Positions 1 through 6,660 of a DNA stretch of 8,314 nt are shown in pieces. The translations under genes and the position numbers were made by a program. Origin of the DNA: an uncultured Anaerosacchariphilus sp. GTDB lineage: Bacteria > Bacillota > Clostridia > Lachnospirales > Lachnospiraceae. Numbering within the stretch: the first letter of the stretch is position 1; each line of letters starts with the position of its first letter. Under the pieces are notes generated by a model, which did no database searches, was not told where the DNA came from, and saw nothing but the letters and a program-made list of their open reading frames with translations. The stretch lies in contig CAKROP010000075.1 in NCBI GenBank assembly GCA_934373375.1, forward strand, positions 1 to 8,314, given 5' to 3'.

Positions 1-208
1 GTATCTTACCGGCCTCCATACAGCCCAGGCTCAAAAGACTCATTAGAAACGGCAGCAGAAGAGCCGGAGCCTGATTCCCGCAGAAACTGATATATGCCGT
101 CATACCGCCCGCAAACGTCATACACACCGGGAGCATTTCCCACATCACGGCTCCGTATGAACTTTTTCGGCCATCCGGCTGAATCCTCTGTATCGTCTGC
201 CCTTTCAT
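1..208 (-). CDS. N-terminus of a multi-pass membrane protein, probably TgpA-like transglutaminase (truncated)
   Basis: Only the first 69 codons are in the window; the frame is still open at base 1. The protein begins MKGQTIQRIQPDGRKSS, a short basic cytoplasmic head, then has hydrophobic stretches at about 24-41 and 47-61, as in a polytopic membrane protein. The ATG at 208-206 was chosen because AGGAG sits nine bases upstream (218-222); further in-frame ATGs lie inside the hydrophobic part and lack this support. The gap from the DUF58 stop is 22 bp, so it belongs to the same operon. In many bacteria the gene after MoxR-DUF58 encodes a membrane protein with a periplasmic or extracellular transglutaminase-like domain (TgpA type), and the start of this gene fits such a protein. 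No transglutaminase catalytic residues are in view, so the product name is inferred from context; the existence of the reading frame is more certain. Confidence 0.65.
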   Translation of the reverse strand, partial: MKGQTIQRIQPDGRKSSYGAVMWEMLPVCMTFAGGMTAYISFCGNQAPALLLPFLMSLLSLGCMEAGKI

Positions 209-217
209 CGCTCTAGT

Positions 218-222
218 CTCCT
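218..222 (-). promoter_or_regulatory. Ribosome binding site of the terminal membrane-protein gene
   Basis: AGGAG on the minus strand, nine bases before the ATG at 208-206, within the 22-bp gap after the DUF58 gene. It supports this ATG over the several internal ATGs that follow. Confidence 0.75.
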
Positions 223-230
223 GTCTTTCT

Positions 231-1403
231 CTAGCATATCACCCGATATGCCTCCTTTGCTTCCTGATCCACCGGGATCTCTGCCACGTCGCAGGTATGG
301 TTCAGCTTTATATGCGCAAATTCCGTACCATCTACCGCGCTGATCACAGTAATGCTGATTCTGCCCTCCAGGCTGTTCAGCTCCTTCAGATATTTTCCGG
401 ACGAAATAATCAGCAGCTTTGAAAAATACTGTTCCATATGCTCCATGATAAAATACCGGATTCCCAGTCCGCTTCTTTCCGGCAGTCCGATACTCATCCA
501 CTGTGACAAGGCATCCTGAAACTCCCTGGAGCTTCGCACCTCAGAAAGTCTCAGACCGTACCGGGCCGGAATTGCCACATAAAAGGCCGCGCACTGTCTG
601 ATCAGCTGCTCGCCAACGGAGGCGAACAGCGCCATCGCCGTATTGAGCTGCTGAAGCGTCTTTTCGTTTTCCAGTTCCTCCAGACCCAGATCCGGCATCA
701 GAACCACCTGATAATGGGAAGGATCACTGGCTTCCTTCACCACCAGCTTGTCCAGCTTACCTGACAGCTTCCAGTGAATGGAGCGCACATCGTCGCCCGG
801 AGCATACTCACGCAGGTCAAAGATTTCACTGGGATCATTTCCCTTCCTGTTCTGCAGCAATCCGTCGTTTTTTGGGGAACCGATGGCATCCCGGGACAGC
901 TCCGCATTCAGATTGATCCGCCGGGGATAAATCATGGTGCGCACCTCACGAAAGGCTTCCATACGCACCCGAAACAGATTCAGCAAATCACAGCTCTCTA
1001 TGGAATTGCACCGCACACAAAGCTCCCCGCAATAATCCGCATCCACCGGCATATCATAACAGAAGGATCTGCCTGTCAGCGGCAGAAGAAGCTTCTTCCG
1101 TTCCGTGACAGCATACATCGTATGGTACAGCTCCACTTCCACCAGCACACCTCCTGCCGCACGGATCACACCTTTTTTTCGCACAGTCAGCACCAGCGGT
1201 ATGCTTTTCCCTTCCCGGCTTCCCGCCTGTATTCCGGCTTCCACCGTAAGCCTTTCCGCGTCGCCCAGAAGCAAAATCCACAGCAGCAGTGCCAGAGCCG
1301 CCATGCCTGCCAATACTACCGCCAGATAGGGTATTCCGAAAAAAAAGAGAAATCCGGCAAAAATTCCGGCAAGCAGAAAATAATATAGGCGATTTTTCCA
1401 CAT
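231..1403 (-). CDS. Membrane-anchored DUF58 domain protein
   Basis: A DUF58-family protein of 390 residues, the usual partner of MoxR ATPases; the family's biochemical role is not established. Two hydrophobic segments at about 8-24 and 25-47 form an N-terminal membrane hairpin, followed by a beta-rich region (50-160). The DUF58 signature lies at about 198-222: REYAPGDDVR, SIHWK and the nearby KLVVKE (Arg198, Gly203, Asp204, Arg207, His210, Trp211, Lys212). The remaining C-terminal part (about 230-380) alternates predicted strands and helices, consistent with the VWA-like fold described for DUF58 proteins; this is inference from pattern and family knowledge, and no complete MIDAS motif was identified. 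The start ATG has AAGG nine bases upstream, overlapping the moxR stop. The next gene begins 22 bp after its TAG. Position and topology fit a membrane component that works with the ATPase in envelope assembly. Confidence 0.93.
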   Translation of the reverse strand: MWKNRLYYFLLAGIFAGFLFFFGIPYLAVVLAGMAALALLLWILLLGDAERLTVEAGIQAGSREGKSIPLVLTVRKKGVIRAAGGVLVEVELYHTMYAVTERKKLLLPLTGRSFCYDMPVDADYCGELCVRCNSIESCDLLNLFRVRMEAFREVRTMIYPRRINLNAELSRDAIGSPKNDGLLQNRKGNDPSEIFDLREYAPGDDVRSIHWKLSGKLDKLVVKEASDPSHYQVVLMPDLGLEELENEKTLQQLNTAMALFASVGEQLIRQCAAFYVAIPARYGLRLSEVRSSREFQDALSQWMSIGLPERSGLGIRYFIMEHMEQYFSKLLIISSGKYLKELNSLEGRISITVISAVDGTEFAHIKLNHTCDVAEIPVDQEAKEAYRVIC

Positions 1404-1412
1404 ACTTTCTTA

Positions 1413-1417
1413 CCTTA
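1413..1417 (-). promoter_or_regulatory. Ribosome binding site of the DUF58 gene, fused to the moxR stop codon
   Basis: The minus strand reads TAAGGTAAGAAAGTATG, where TAA is the moxR stop and ATG the DUF58 start. TAAGG lies nine bases before the ATG. The first eight bases are identical to the kinase/LRR junction. Confidence 0.65.
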
Positions 1418-2356
1418 TCTTTCTGAAGCCTTCAGCGGTTTTACTTTGGACAAAATGCCGTCCAACACAGCTTTTGCGCTGATGCCCTCCACTCTGGCCT
1501 GCGGACGCAGCACCAGTCTGTGGGCACATACATCGAAATATACATTCTGCACATCCTCCGGGATCACATAGTTGCGTTCCCGAATCACCGCATTGGCACG
1601 GGCCATTTTCACCAGTGCCGATACACCTCTGGGTGAGATACCAAGCTCTACCAGCGGATGCACCCTGGTTTCTTCACAAAGTCGGATCGCATAGCTCAAC
1701 ACATTGTCTGTCACATGTACAGAGCTCAGATAATTCTGAATTTCCAGTACATGCTGTCCATCCGTCACAGCTTTCAGATCAAGCAACGGATTTTGATATC
1801 TCTGGGCCTTGATTATCTTCATCTGATTTTCCAGAGTAGGGTATTCGATGGACAGGCAGACCATAAAACGATCCAGCTGCGACTCCGGCAGCGGCTGCGT
1901 TCCGGCTGCTCCCACCGGATTCTGTGTAGCGATACAGATAAAAGGCGACGGCAGCTGATGTGTCTCGCCGTCCACCGTAATCGTATGCTCCTCCATGACC
2001 TCCAGAAGCGCCGCCTGAGTCTTCGGAGAAGTACGGTTAATCTCATCCGCCAGAAGAAGCTGGCAGTTGGCCGCGCCCTCCCGGTACTCGAATTCGTTGG
2101 TCTTCCGGTTGAACATGGTAAATCCGGTGATATCCGACGGCAAGGTATCCGTAGTAAACTGGATACGCTTGCTGGAAAGACCTAAGACCTTTGAAAATGC
2201 CAGGGCCAGCGTAGTCTTTCCCACACCCGGGCAGTCCTCCAGCAGCACGTGGCCGCCGGCATAGATCGTCATCAATACCTTTTCAATGATATCGTTTTTT
2301 CCGATAAACGCTTTGTTTACTTCCGCAATGACTTGCTTGGACTGTTCTACGATCAT
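1415..2356 (-). CDS. MoxR-family AAA+ ATPase
   Basis: A cytoplasmic AAA+ ATPase of the MoxR group, thought to act as a chaperone-like remodeller that helps assemble or activate protein complexes, commonly with DUF58 or VWA-type partners. At 313 residues it is of normal family length. Visible motifs are Walker A DCPGVGKTT (41-49, Lys47), Walker B LLLADEINR (D104/E105), sensor 1 IATQNP (Asn146), the arginine finger in LPESQLDRF (Arg163) and sensor 2 in ISPRGVSAL (Arg243), followed by the C-terminal helical lid. All residues for ATP binding and hydrolysis appear intact; Cys42 inside Walker A is a small variation in a position that tolerates change. Its ATG overlaps the LRR gene stop (ATGA) and has GAGGAG eight bases upstream, indicating translational coupling to the LRR gene. 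The DUF58 gene follows after 11 bp. Family assignment is secure; the client protein is not known. Confidence 0.96.
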   Translation of the reverse strand: MIVEQSKQVIAEVNKAFIGKNDIIEKVLMTIYAGGHVLLEDCPGVGKTTLALAFSKVLGLSSKRIQFTTDTLPSDITGFTMFNRKTNEFEYREGAANCQLLLADEINRTSPKTQAALLEVMEEHTITVDGETHQLPSPFICIATQNPVGAAGTQPLPESQLDRFMVCLSIEYPTLENQMKIIKAQRYQNPLLDLKAVTDGQHVLEIQNYLSSVHVTDNVLSYAIRLCEETRVHPLVELGISPRGVSALVKMARANAVIRERNYVIPEDVQNVYFDVCAHRLVLRPQARVEGISAKAVLDGILSKVKPLKASER

Positions 2357-5300
2357 TCCTGTATCTCCTCTTCTGTGTTTTCTTCTGTTGGCAGCTCATT
2401 TACTGTCCCGGTTTCCTCGGAAGGCTGTTGCTGCTCCTCCTGCTCCTGTGAGGGCTTGTCTGTAAACAGATCCGGTACGAGCTCCGGCCATTCCGGTCCC
2501 TCCGCCTTTCCGCCGTCTCCATCGCCTCCGTCAGTTCCCTTGTCTCCACTATCGACATCGCTGCTCAGGGTCTCCAGCACTTCCTCCTTCGTGACACTAT
2601 CCAGTCCCATCAAAGCCCGCAGACGGTTATAGGCCGGCGTCAGAATCTCTGCCATCCGCTCCGCGATATGCGCCTCGTCAGGCACCTGGCCTTCCTCCGC
2701 CAGCTGATTCCCCACCATCGTCTGCAGCTGTACTCTGCTCTCATAGCCCAGGATCGGATATACCCAGGCGTCCAGATAACCCTGTTCCGCTCCCTCCGGC
2801 ACCTGAATGGACAGCTGCGTATCGTCTGCGCCAAAGGAAAATGGATGATCTGTATATGCGCCCTGAAGCTCCGGCGGCCGGAAGCCCCGAAATATCAGGG
2901 TCAGTTTCTCGCCGTCGCCAAATTCTACGCCCCGGAACGCGTTCTGCGCGATCCCCTCTAAGGTATCCGGGATAGTCACCTTTCGAAGTCCCTTACTCCC
3001 GGAAAACGCATCCGTTGCAATATTGCGCAGATACCAGAAATACTCCGGAAGGTCTAAGGCCGCATTGTCCAGCTCCACCTCGACTGTGTTCTTCGGCACT
3101 CCGGTCAGCGTCACATTCGTATCCCAGAGGATTTCTTCCGTTGTGTAAAAGTACAGATCTGTCGGCTCCTCTTTTATCTGTTCCATACCAAGCATCCGGC
3201 GCAGACGGTTTTCTGACTCCAGAAGTACCTCCGATACCCTCTCGTTGATCTCCGCCTCCGTCGGTTCTCCGCCCGCCGCCGTCAGCTGCCGCTGAATCAG
3301 GGTTTTCATGGCGAGATAATTGGTCTGCATGGAATACACATCCACATATCCGCACATCCAGTAGCGCCATTCCTTCAGATAAGCCATTTTCATATCCTCC
3401 GGCACTTCAAGTCGGATCTTCCGGCTCTCTGTCTCCGGATCCCAGTCCATATTGAACTGAAAACCGATATTTCCGTCAAACAGCGACAGTGACGGCATAT
3501 ACTCTGTTGTAACTTCTACTGTATTCAGACTGTCGCAGCCCATAAAGCTGTTGGTGTTCAGGCTGATTCTGTTTCCGTCAAAGGTGATCCGGTTCAGTCT
3601 GCTACAATTGGCGAACGCGCCGGTATCCACATTCACATAGGCGGAAAAGGTTACTGTCTCCAGCTGATCACAGCCATTAAAAGCATCCGGCCAGACATAT
3701 ACCCAGTCGTGAAGCACCAGATTTTTTCCAACCTGCGCATTGTAAAATGCCAATTTATCAATAGAGCTGTAGCCCAAGCCCATGGTATTGTATTCTTCAT
3801 TGGTGTCCCATTTAAATGTATAAGCGCCGGATTCCGAAGCCGTATCTGCCATCGCGTAGCTGAAAATTTCCAGGATCGAATTGGGGATCTCTATGGTCTC
3901 ATCCATCACACTGCCGCTGCGGATCATAAGCCAGGAGGTGCCATCCGCCCTGGTTCCGCAAAGCGCCCTGCCCTTCTCGCCAAGCTTTTCTATCCGGTAT
4001 CCGTACACGCCGGATCCCTCCACGAAGCTCAGGCAGTTATTCGTATAGCCAAGCGCATTGGTCGGCGCAAAGAAATACAGCTGTCCATAGTTATCGGTAA
4101 CAATCGGATCGTAGCCCGCTTCCATAATACCCGTCATGGCATTGCTGCCCACAAACCGCAAGGAGGTACAGTCATCCAGGCTCTCATTTCCGATAACGAT
4201 CGTATCCTTTGTATCGATCAGCAGGCCCTCCAGCGCAGTACAGCCCTTAAACGCGGAGCTTCCTATCTCTGTTACACTCTCCGGCAAAATCACCCAGGTA
4301 AGCTCCTGACAATTCTCAAATGCCCCGTCGCCAATCGTCGTGATGGTTATGGGCGTCCCGTCCTCTCCCTTTACCTCGTCTCCGTAAAATTCCCGAATAT
4401 CGGAAGGCGCCTTCAGAAGCATAGCGCTCTCTGCTCCGTCCTGCGTACTCTCCGCATATACGAAGCCATCAGCAGTGGTTTTTACCAGCTCCACCGCTAC
4501 TCCGGTTCCGTCAAGCTGCCCGCTTACCTCCTCATACTGGGTCTGCGTATAACAGAGTACTCTCTCCACTCCGCTTTCTCCCATTCCTTCCGGTTCAAAG
4601 GTAACCAGGCTGCCATCCTTGGACAGGATCACGGTCTCCACATAGTCGTCCTCAAAGCTGTCTGCCCCGATCGTCTTTACTTCCGCCGGGAGCTGCAGAC
4701 TATTTCCAGTGGTCAGTCTTCCTCCATATCGACCCTCTCTGCTGACAATCAACTGATTGTGAACCTGATAAGCCCGGGACGGTTCTTCCTTCGCCACCAT
4801 CCAGTTTCCGGTTCCCGCTGTGAAGCCGCTGTAATTTGCTTTCAGATAATCCTTCAGCAAATTCTCTTTTATCTCCACTGTCGCGCCGCTCAGAAGCCTA
4901 TAATCTATCTCCGGCAGCTCCAGCTCATTTTCCGCCTTCAGCTCCACACGGGAAAGCTGATTATACCAGGAAAGATTTACATTCTGAATCCCGGCCGGAA
5001 CCACCAGTTCCGTCTTATTCTCAGGGACAGAGAGCATTCTGGTCTCCTGCTTGTCCATCAGAATGCCGGCCTCATCAGAAGCATAATAGGTATTGTCCTC
5101 CGATACCTCCCATTTCCTCTGCACCCGCAGATTATCATTCGTGTAATTGATATACAGAACCGTAGACGGCACGCTGACGATGCCTGCCACCGTGCTTTCC
5201 TCTGCGTCAATGGCCTGTACATATTCCGGCACATCCAGTCGGTTCACATAGGTTTCTCCCCAGATGCCCAGATACCCTTTATAACCGGTCAGGTTCTGCA

Positions 5301-6648
5301 GATAAACCAGGTCTGAATACTCCGGGCCATATCCTATCTCGCGGTTTTTGGACATAAAATAGAACTGAAGCTTCACCCTGCAGCCGTCTGTCAACGGGAT
5401 TCGCTCTGCCGGTTCCAGGACATGCTGCCCAAGTGTCGTCGGATAAAACCAGTCTGCCGGCTTTCCATTCTCCATCCAGCCCGGGAACAGGCTGTCCAGA
5501 TAATCATATCCCAGCAGCTCCCCCTGCCAGCGATACAGATTCATCTCCGTTCCGGACTCCAGATTCTGATTATAGTTGTCCCTATTCAGTATTTTCTTGC
5601 TGTCAATAGCCGTGCTGCCCTCTGCCTGCTTCTCTGAAAGCACATAAATGCGGCTGTCCGAAGGCGCATAGCTTACATCCTTATCCGTCCAGCTGTCACT
5701 CCTGGCAGACAGACGGTATCTTACTTTAATTACCATCTGTCCTTCATCCAGATCCTTCGGAATCACTGTCGGAAAACCCTGTACAAAGGTCCTGCCTCCG
5801 TCAAAGGAAACGCTGTCAACGCAGACATACTCGTTATAGGCGTCCTCCCCCCAGATATACATGATATTATCGCTTCCGACCGCATAGGTAGTCAGCGCAT
5901 AGTACAGCTCCTTTCCCGTCACGCTCTGCCCCTTGTAAAGCCGGTAATCAGAGCCTGCGTAATCGGCAATGACAACGTCTTTGATGCTGATATTCTTTAC
6001 ATTATCCTCCGTATACTTCTTATCGGTACCATCCCCGAAACCAAACGTAGTCTTCGTCGGTTCCGGATCCTTTACAGTAAAAACCTTATCGGAAGAGGGT
6101 GTATCCGGATTTGACGGTGTGGTTGTACCGGAATCGCCCTTCAGCTGGCCGTTATTGGAATCTTCCGCGATATCCGGGGTTCCATTATTTCCATTACTTC
6201 CATTGCCGCTCCCGCCAATCACCAAATCTGCGTCCGACGCGTCCTTTACTACATCATAAACCGTACCATCCCCGCCGTTCAGATTCGGCACCAACGGCGT
6301 ACTGCTGTTGTCAGAGAAATTCAGGGAATCCGCTCCATCCGGAAGTAAAAAATTTCCGTTTTCAAACAAATATCCGGAGGCACTGCCCGACTGGGGGCGA
6401 TCCCTGTTCGCCGACGTATCTTCCTTTTCCCAGAGTTTGCTGTCTTTCCCGCTTTCCTGGCTGGAGTCACCGGTCATATGTTCATTTCCCGAAAACACCA
6501 CCTGATTTGCCTGCAAATCCTTTTTTTCACCAGATGGGGCAAATTGACTGCTATTCCAGTAGGACACTGCAAGGGCTGCTGTACCTCCTGTCAGCGCTGC
6601 CACAGCAGCCGCCGTAAATACTGTTTTTTGGATTCTCTTTCGTTCCAT
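2353..6648 (-). CDS. Large exported BspA-type leucine-rich repeat protein (1431 aa)
   Basis: A predicted cell-surface or secreted protein of unknown ligand; LRR_5/BspA-like proteins often mediate adhesion or protein binding. The N-terminus (MERKRIQK, then hydrophobic 9-30) is a signal peptide or uncleaved anchor; an ALA at 25-27 is a possible signal peptidase I site, and there is no lipobox. Residues 33-195 are low-complexity Gly/Ser/Asn/Asp/Pro stalk. Residues about 200-640 look beta-rich and aromatic, with no family I recognise. LRR_5-type units with the pattern I..gAF.gC..L..v.i occur at about 648-690, 768-835, 960-1048 and 1206-1256. Two homologous helical modules lie at 1080-1161 and 1281-1356. 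The tail (1357-1431) is Glu/Gln/Asp/Gly-rich; no LPXTG or C-terminal membrane segment is seen, so any anchoring would be N-terminal. The ATG is supported by TAAGG seven bases upstream. The gene overlaps moxR by 4 bp, which suggests coordinated production with the MoxR/DUF58 set. Confidence 0.9.
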   Translation of the reverse strand: MERKRIQKTVFTAAAVAALTGGTAALAVSYWNSSQFAPSGEKKDLQANQVVFSGNEHMTGDSSQESGKDSKLWEKEDTSANRDRPQSGSASGYLFENGNFLLPDGADSLNFSDNSSTPLVPNLNGGDGTVYDVVKDASDADLVIGGSGNGSNGNNGTPDIAEDSNNGQLKGDSGTTTPSNPDTPSSDKVFTVKDPEPTKTTFGFGDGTDKKYTEDNVKNISIKDVVIADYAGSDYRLYKGQSVTGKELYYALTTYAVGSDNIMYIWGEDAYNEYVCVDSVSFDGGRTFVQGFPTVIPKDLDEGQMVIKVRYRLSARSDSWTDKDVSYAPSDSRIYVLSEKQAEGSTAIDSKKILNRDNYNQNLESGTEMNLYRWQGELLGYDYLDSLFPGWMENGKPADWFYPTTLGQHVLEPAERIPLTDGCRVKLQFYFMSKNREIGYGPEYSDLVYLQNLTGYKGYLGIWGETYVNRLDVPEYVQAIDAEESTVAGIVSVPSTVLYINYTNDNLRVQRKWEVSEDNTYYASDEAGILMDKQETRMLSVPENKTELVVPAGIQNVNLSWYNQLSRVELKAENELELPEIDYRLLSGATVEIKENLLKDYLKANYSGFTAGTGNWMVAKEEPSRAYQVHNQLIVSREGRYGGRLTTGNSLQLPAEVKTIGADSFEDDYVETVILSKDGSLVTFEPEGMGESGVERVLCYTQTQYEEVSGQLDGTGVAVELVKTTADGFVYAESTQDGAESAMLLKAPSDIREFYGDEVKGEDGTPITITTIGDGAFENCQELTWVILPESVTEIGSSAFKGCTALEGLLIDTKDTIVIGNESLDDCTSLRFVGSNAMTGIMEAGYDPIVTDNYGQLYFFAPTNALGYTNNCLSFVEGSGVYGYRIEKLGEKGRALCGTRADGTSWLMIRSGSVMDETIEIPNSILEIFSYAMADTASESGAYTFKWDTNEEYNTMGLGYSSIDKLAFYNAQVGKNLVLHDWVYVWPDAFNGCDQLETVTFSAYVNVDTGAFANCSRLNRITFDGNRISLNTNSFMGCDSLNTVEVTTEYMPSLSLFDGNIGFQFNMDWDPETESRKIRLEVPEDMKMAYLKEWRYWMCGYVDVYSMQTNYLAMKTLIQRQLTAAGGEPTEAEINERVSEVLLESENRLRRMLGMEQIKEEPTDLYFYTTEEILWDTNVTLTGVPKNTVEVELDNAALDLPEYFWYLRNIATDAFSGSKGLRKVTIPDTLEGIAQNAFRGVEFGDGEKLTLIFRGFRPPELQGAYTDHPFSFGADDTQLSIQVPEGAEQGYLDAWVYPILGYESRVQLQTMVGNQLAEEGQVPDEAHIAERMAEILTPAYNRLRALMGLDSVTKEEVLETLSSDVDSGDKGTDGGDGDGGKAEGPEWPELVPDLFTDKPSQEQEEQQQPSEETGTVNELPTEENTEEEIQE
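2365..2370 (-). promoter_or_regulatory. Ribosome binding site of moxR, inside the LRR gene tail
   Basis: GAGGAG on the minus strand lies eight bases before the moxR ATG and falls on consecutive Glu codons near the C-terminus of the LRR protein (..EEEIQE). The start and the LRR stop share the tetranucleotide ATGA at 2356-2353. This decides the moxR start and implies coupled translation. Confidence 0.8.
2581..2808 (-). repeat. Internal protein repeat, copy 2 (LRR protein residues 1281-1356)
   Basis: A 76-residue module matching copy 1: VPEGAEQGYLDAWVYPILGY, then QLAEEGQVPDEAHIAER, then NRLRALMGLD and a terminal KEE. Like copy 1 it directly follows an LRR block, so the true duplicated unit is probably LRR block plus cap plus helical pair. 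It is followed by the acidic tail. Confidence 0.8.
2881..3033 (-). repeat. LRR_5 block in the LRR protein, residues 1206-1256
   Basis: Two units, RNIATDAFSGSKGLRKVTI and LEGIAQNAFRGVEFGDGEKL, with the AF..g motif but no cysteine, followed by helical module copy 2. This is a shorter and more diverged version of the block before copy 1. Confidence 0.75.
3166..3411 (-). repeat. Internal protein repeat, copy 1 (LRR protein residues 1080-1161)
   Basis: An 82-residue module starting at the LRR cap-like motif VPEDMKMAYLKEW and continuing into a predicted helical pair (QL..GG.PTEAEINER, then NRLRRMLGM, ending KEE). Copy 2 lies about 600 bp downstream in the gene. Across a 36-residue ungapped core I count 16 identical positions between the copies by eye. 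This copy is about six residues longer between the cap motif and the helices. Confidence 0.8.
3505..3771 (-). repeat. LRR_5 block in the LRR protein, residues 960-1048
   Basis: Units YVWPDAFNGCDQLETVTF, VNVDTGAFANCSRLNRITF and ISLNTNSFMGCDSLNTVEV follow the AF.gC..L..v.f pattern. The block is followed by the cap motif and helical module copy 1. Confidence 0.82.
4144..4347 (-). repeat. LRR_5 (BspA-like) block in the LRR protein, residues 768-835
   Basis: Consecutive units ITTIGDGAFENCQELTWVIL, then VTEIGSSAFKGCTALEGLLI, then IVIGNESLDDCTSLRFV show the BspA-type pattern of I..g.F..C..L..v.. with about 22-25 residues per unit. A single degenerate unit precedes it (residues 648-690, VKTIGADSFEDDYVETVIL). 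Confidence 0.8.
6181..6207 (-). repeat. Three tandem 9-bp units in the stalk of the LRR gene
   Basis: The plus strand reads tccattatt, tccattact, tccattgcc. On the coding strand this gives GNGSNGNNG (residues 148-156) in the Gly/Asn-rich stalk. Gain or loss of a unit would keep the frame and only change stalk length. Confidence 0.7.
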
Positions 6649-6655
6649 CCCTTTA

Positions 6656-6660
6656 CCTTA
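6656..6660 (-). promoter_or_regulatory. Ribosome binding site of the LRR gene, fused to the kinase stop codon
   Basis: Reading the minus strand, the kinase stop TAA continues into TAAGGTAAAGGGATG. TAAGG lies seven bases before the LRR ATG. The ribosome site therefore begins with the upstream stop codon, which favours re-initiation by ribosomes finishing the kinase gene. Confidence 0.7.

Noticed and set aside
209..230. Possible terminator or promoter in the DUF58/membrane-protein gap
   Set aside because: The gap is only 22 bp, contains a ribosome site, and shows no hairpin with a T-run or -35/-10 pair.
774..1388. 204-codon open frame on the plus strand opposite the DUF58 gene
   Set aside because: It is rich in His/Gln/Arg, has no motif or ribosome site, and is fully antisense to a conserved DUF58 protein.
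1658..2185. 175-codon open frame on the plus strand opposite moxR
   Set aside because: Antisense shadow of an intact MoxR gene with all AAA+ motifs; it has no features of its own.
3709..5316. 535-codon open frame on the plus strand opposite the LRR gene
   Set aside because: It begins at a GTG without a ribosome site, has no recognisable motif, and lies wholly inside a convincing LRR gene. Long antisense frames arise from the codon bias of the sense gene.
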